NCBI GenBank assembly: GCA_964508185.1
Contig: CAZDSS010000105.1
Location: forward strand, 1-8,313
Origin: CAZDSS01 sp964508185
Lineage (GTDB): Bacteria > Pseudomonadota > Alphaproteobacteria > Sphingomonadales > Govanellaceae
Length of the DNA stretch: 8,313 nucleotides
Direction: 5' to 3'
The translations under genes were made by a program, and so were the position numbers. How positions within the stretch are numbered: the stretch's first letter is position 1; each line of letters begins with the position of its first letter. Of this stretch, positions 6,755 through 8,313 are shown one piece after another. A model generated the notes under the pieces. That model was not told the DNA's origin. It saw nothing but the letters and a program-made list of their open reading frames with translations, and searched no databases.

Positions 6755-8313
6755 ATGACAGCAACGGACGCCCCCCCTGACGCGAGCCCGCGGGATGAAA
6801 ATCCCGACCGGGGCCCGGAACGCGCCGAAAACCCCGATTTTCAACCCTTTCTCGACAACTGGCTGAAGATCGCCGAAAGAAGCCGGCAGCTCGTCACCGA
6901 ATTCCTCGAGAACAACGCGCAAGGCGCCGCCGCCGGCTATTTCGATCCGGTGATGGTCCAGAAGGCCTTTCTCGACCTGACGAACCGCATGATGCGCGAT
7001 CCCGAGCGCCTCGTCGAAAGCCAGATCGCCCTGTGGCAGGACTACATGCGCCTGTGGCAGGGCATGGCCGTCCGCATGATGGGCGGGGAAGCCGCGCCGG
7101 TGATCGAACCCGATCCCGGCGACAAGCGCTTCGCCGACCGTGAATGGACGGAAAACCAGCTTTTCGACTTCATCAAGCAGTCCTATCTCCTGACCGCCCG
7201 CTGGGCGCGGGAGCTGGCGCGCGGCGGGGACGATGACGACGCCGACGCGGCGCGGAAGGCCGAATTCCTCGTCCGCCAGTTCGTGGACGCCATGAGCCCG
7301 AGCAATTTCGCCCTCACCAACCCCGAGGTGCTGCGCGCGACCATCGAGACCCAGGGCGAGAACCTGGTGAAGGGGCTTGAGAACCTCCTTCGCGACCTCG
7401 AGCGCGGCAAGGGCATGATCGCCGTCCGCCAGACGGACATGGAGGCGTTCGAAGTGGGGCGGAACGTGGCCACAACCCCGGGCAAGGTGATCTTCCGCAA
7501 CGACCTCATCGAGCTCATCCAGTACGCCCCCGTGACGGAGACGGTCTATGCCCGCCCGCTCCTCATCATCCCGCCCTGGATCAACAAGTTCTACATCCTC
7601 GACCTCAAGGAGAAGAATTCCTTCGTCCGCTGGCTCGTGAGCCAGGGCTATACGGTCTTCATGATCTCCTGGGTCAATCCCGACGAAAGATACCGCGACA
7701 CGCGGTTCGACGATTACATGCTTCAGGGGCCGATCGCCGCCATGAACGCCGTCGAGCAGGCGACGAGTATCCGCGACATCAACGTGGTCGGCTATTGCGT
7801 GGGGGGAACCCTGCTCGCCGCGACCCTCGCCTGGCTCACGGCCCGGGGCGAGGCGGAGCGGGTGAAATCTGCGACCTTCCTCGTGACCCAGGTGGATTTC
7901 GCCGACGCCGGGGAGCTTCGCTGCTTCATCGACGAGGACCAGCTCCGCATGATGGAGCGGATGATGGCCGAGAAGGGCTATCTTGATGCCGCGGCCATGG
8001 CCGCGACCTTCAACTCGCTTCGCGCCAACGACCTCGTCTGGTCCTTCGTCGTCAACAACTATCTTCTGGGCCGGGATCCGTTCCCGTTCGACCTCCTCTA
8101 CTGGAACAGCGACTCGACGCGCGTTCCCAAGGCCTGCCACGAGTTTTACCTGCGCGAGATGTATCTCCACAACAATCTCGCAAAGCCCGGCGCCCTCATC
8201 CTCGAGGGGGTGCCCATCGACCTGTCCGCCATCAAGACGCCCGTCTACATCCAGGCGGCGGAGACCGACCATATCTGCCCCTATGACTCGGTCTACAAGG
8301 CGACCCAGATCTA
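6755..8313 (+). CDS. phaC: Class I polyhydroxyalkanoate synthase, 3' end missing
   Basis: 519 codons are present and open to the right edge; family members are usually about 580-650 residues. PhaC polymerises (R)-3-hydroxyacyl-CoA, mainly 3-hydroxybutyryl-CoA, into PHA/PHB on the surface of cytoplasmic granules, releasing CoA. A variable acidic, Pro-rich N-terminus (about 1-25) precedes the PhaC N-terminal domain, with RFADREWTENQLFDFIKQSYLL (about 126-147; key parts FADREW and KQSYLL). The alpha/beta-hydrolase core carries PLLIIPPWINKFYILDL, and the lipase-like box GYCVGG places the nucleophile Cys at residue 348. The catalytic Asp is in ETDHICP at residue 505. The catalytic His should lie just past the window. 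The start ATG at 6755 has AAGGA at 6738-6742, 12 bases upstream. It is divergent from the aminotransferase operon; I recall phaC beside this aminotransferase gene in rhizobia. No phaA or phaB gene is visible. Confidence 0.96.
   Translation, partial: MTATDAPPDASPRDENPDRGPERAENPDFQPFLDNWLKIAERSRQLVTEFLENNAQGAAAGYFDPVMVQKAFLDLTNRMMRDPERLVESQIALWQDYMRLWQGMAVRMMGGEAAPVIEPDPGDKRFADREWTENQLFDFIKQSYLLTARWARELARGGDDDDADAARKAEFLVRQFVDAMSPSNFALTNPEVLRATIETQGENLVKGLENLLRDLERGKGMIAVRQTDMEAFEVGRNVATTPGKVIFRNDLIELIQYAPVTETVYARPLLIIPPWINKFYILDLKEKNSFVRWLVSQGYTVFMISWVNPDERYRDTRFDDYMLQGPIAAMNAVEQATSIRDINVVGYCVGGTLLAATLAWLTARGEAERVKSATFLVTQVDFADAGELRCFIDEDQLRMMERMMAEKGYLDAAAMAATFNSLRANDLVWSFVVNNYLLGRDPFPFDLLYWNSDSTRVPKACHEFYLREMYLHNNLAKPGALILEGVPIDLSAIKTPVYIQAAETDHICPYDSVYKATQI

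Noticed and set aside
6674..8272. Long open frame of 532 codons on the minus strand opposite phaC
   Set aside because: The plus strand encodes a clear PHA synthase with catalytic Cys348 and Asp505 across the same bases. The antisense product is rich in His, Val, Glu and Gly in the manner of GC-biased shadow frames and shows no family motif.

Overview
The window reads as a GC-rich alphaproteobacterial chromosome, most probably of the order Hyphomicrobiales (Rhizobiales) or a close relative. The basis is third-position G/C bias in every real gene, protein motifs close to the rhizobial versions of these families, and the gene order phaC / alaC-type aminotransferase / hom / glpX / recJ, which I recall from rhizobial genomes. 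That taxonomic call is inference from memory, not from a search. All identified genes belong to well-known families, and I see no mobile element, CRISPR array, tRNA, rRNA or phage gene. I do not find a convincing new multigene system. The unexplained signal is in the regulatory DNA.

Left part (1-1124): the N-terminal part of a periplasmic sulfate-binding protein (sbp type, minus strand, cut by the window edge) is divergent from a gene for an Rrf2-family regulator with four clustered cysteines (plus strand). The 310-base gap between them holds a good promoter for sbp. A partly palindromic AT-rich site overlaps this promoter and resembles an IscR-type (Rrf2) operator. The simplest reading is that the regulator senses Fe-S or cysteine/sulfur status and controls sulfate uptake from this gap.

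Middle part (1134-6513, minus strand, read right to left): four co-directional genes that look like one operon. They encode an AlaC-like PLP aminotransferase, homoserine dehydrogenase (hom, GTG start, 4-base GTGA overlap with the aminotransferase stop), class II fructose-1,6-bisphosphatase (glpX) and single-strand DNA exonuclease RecJ (TTG start behind a strong Shine-Dalgarno). The hom-glpX and glpX-recJ gaps each hold a GC-rich tetraloop hairpin with no U-tract, more like mRNA processing or stability elements than terminators. The recJ stop faces the regulator's stop, only 9 bases away.

Right part (6514-8313): a 241-base divergent intergenic region separates the aminotransferase from a class I polyhydroxyalkanoate synthase gene (phaC, plus strand), which runs off the right edge and is open for its first 519 codons. 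The gap holds a candidate extended -10 promoter for the operon and a leader with two mutually exclusive hairpins. Metabolically the right part joins amino-acid nitrogen handling, the threonine/methionine branch of the aspartate pathway, gluconeogenesis and carbon storage. RecJ is the functional outlier. Very long open frames opposite recJ, hom, the aminotransferase and phaC are GC-bias shadows.
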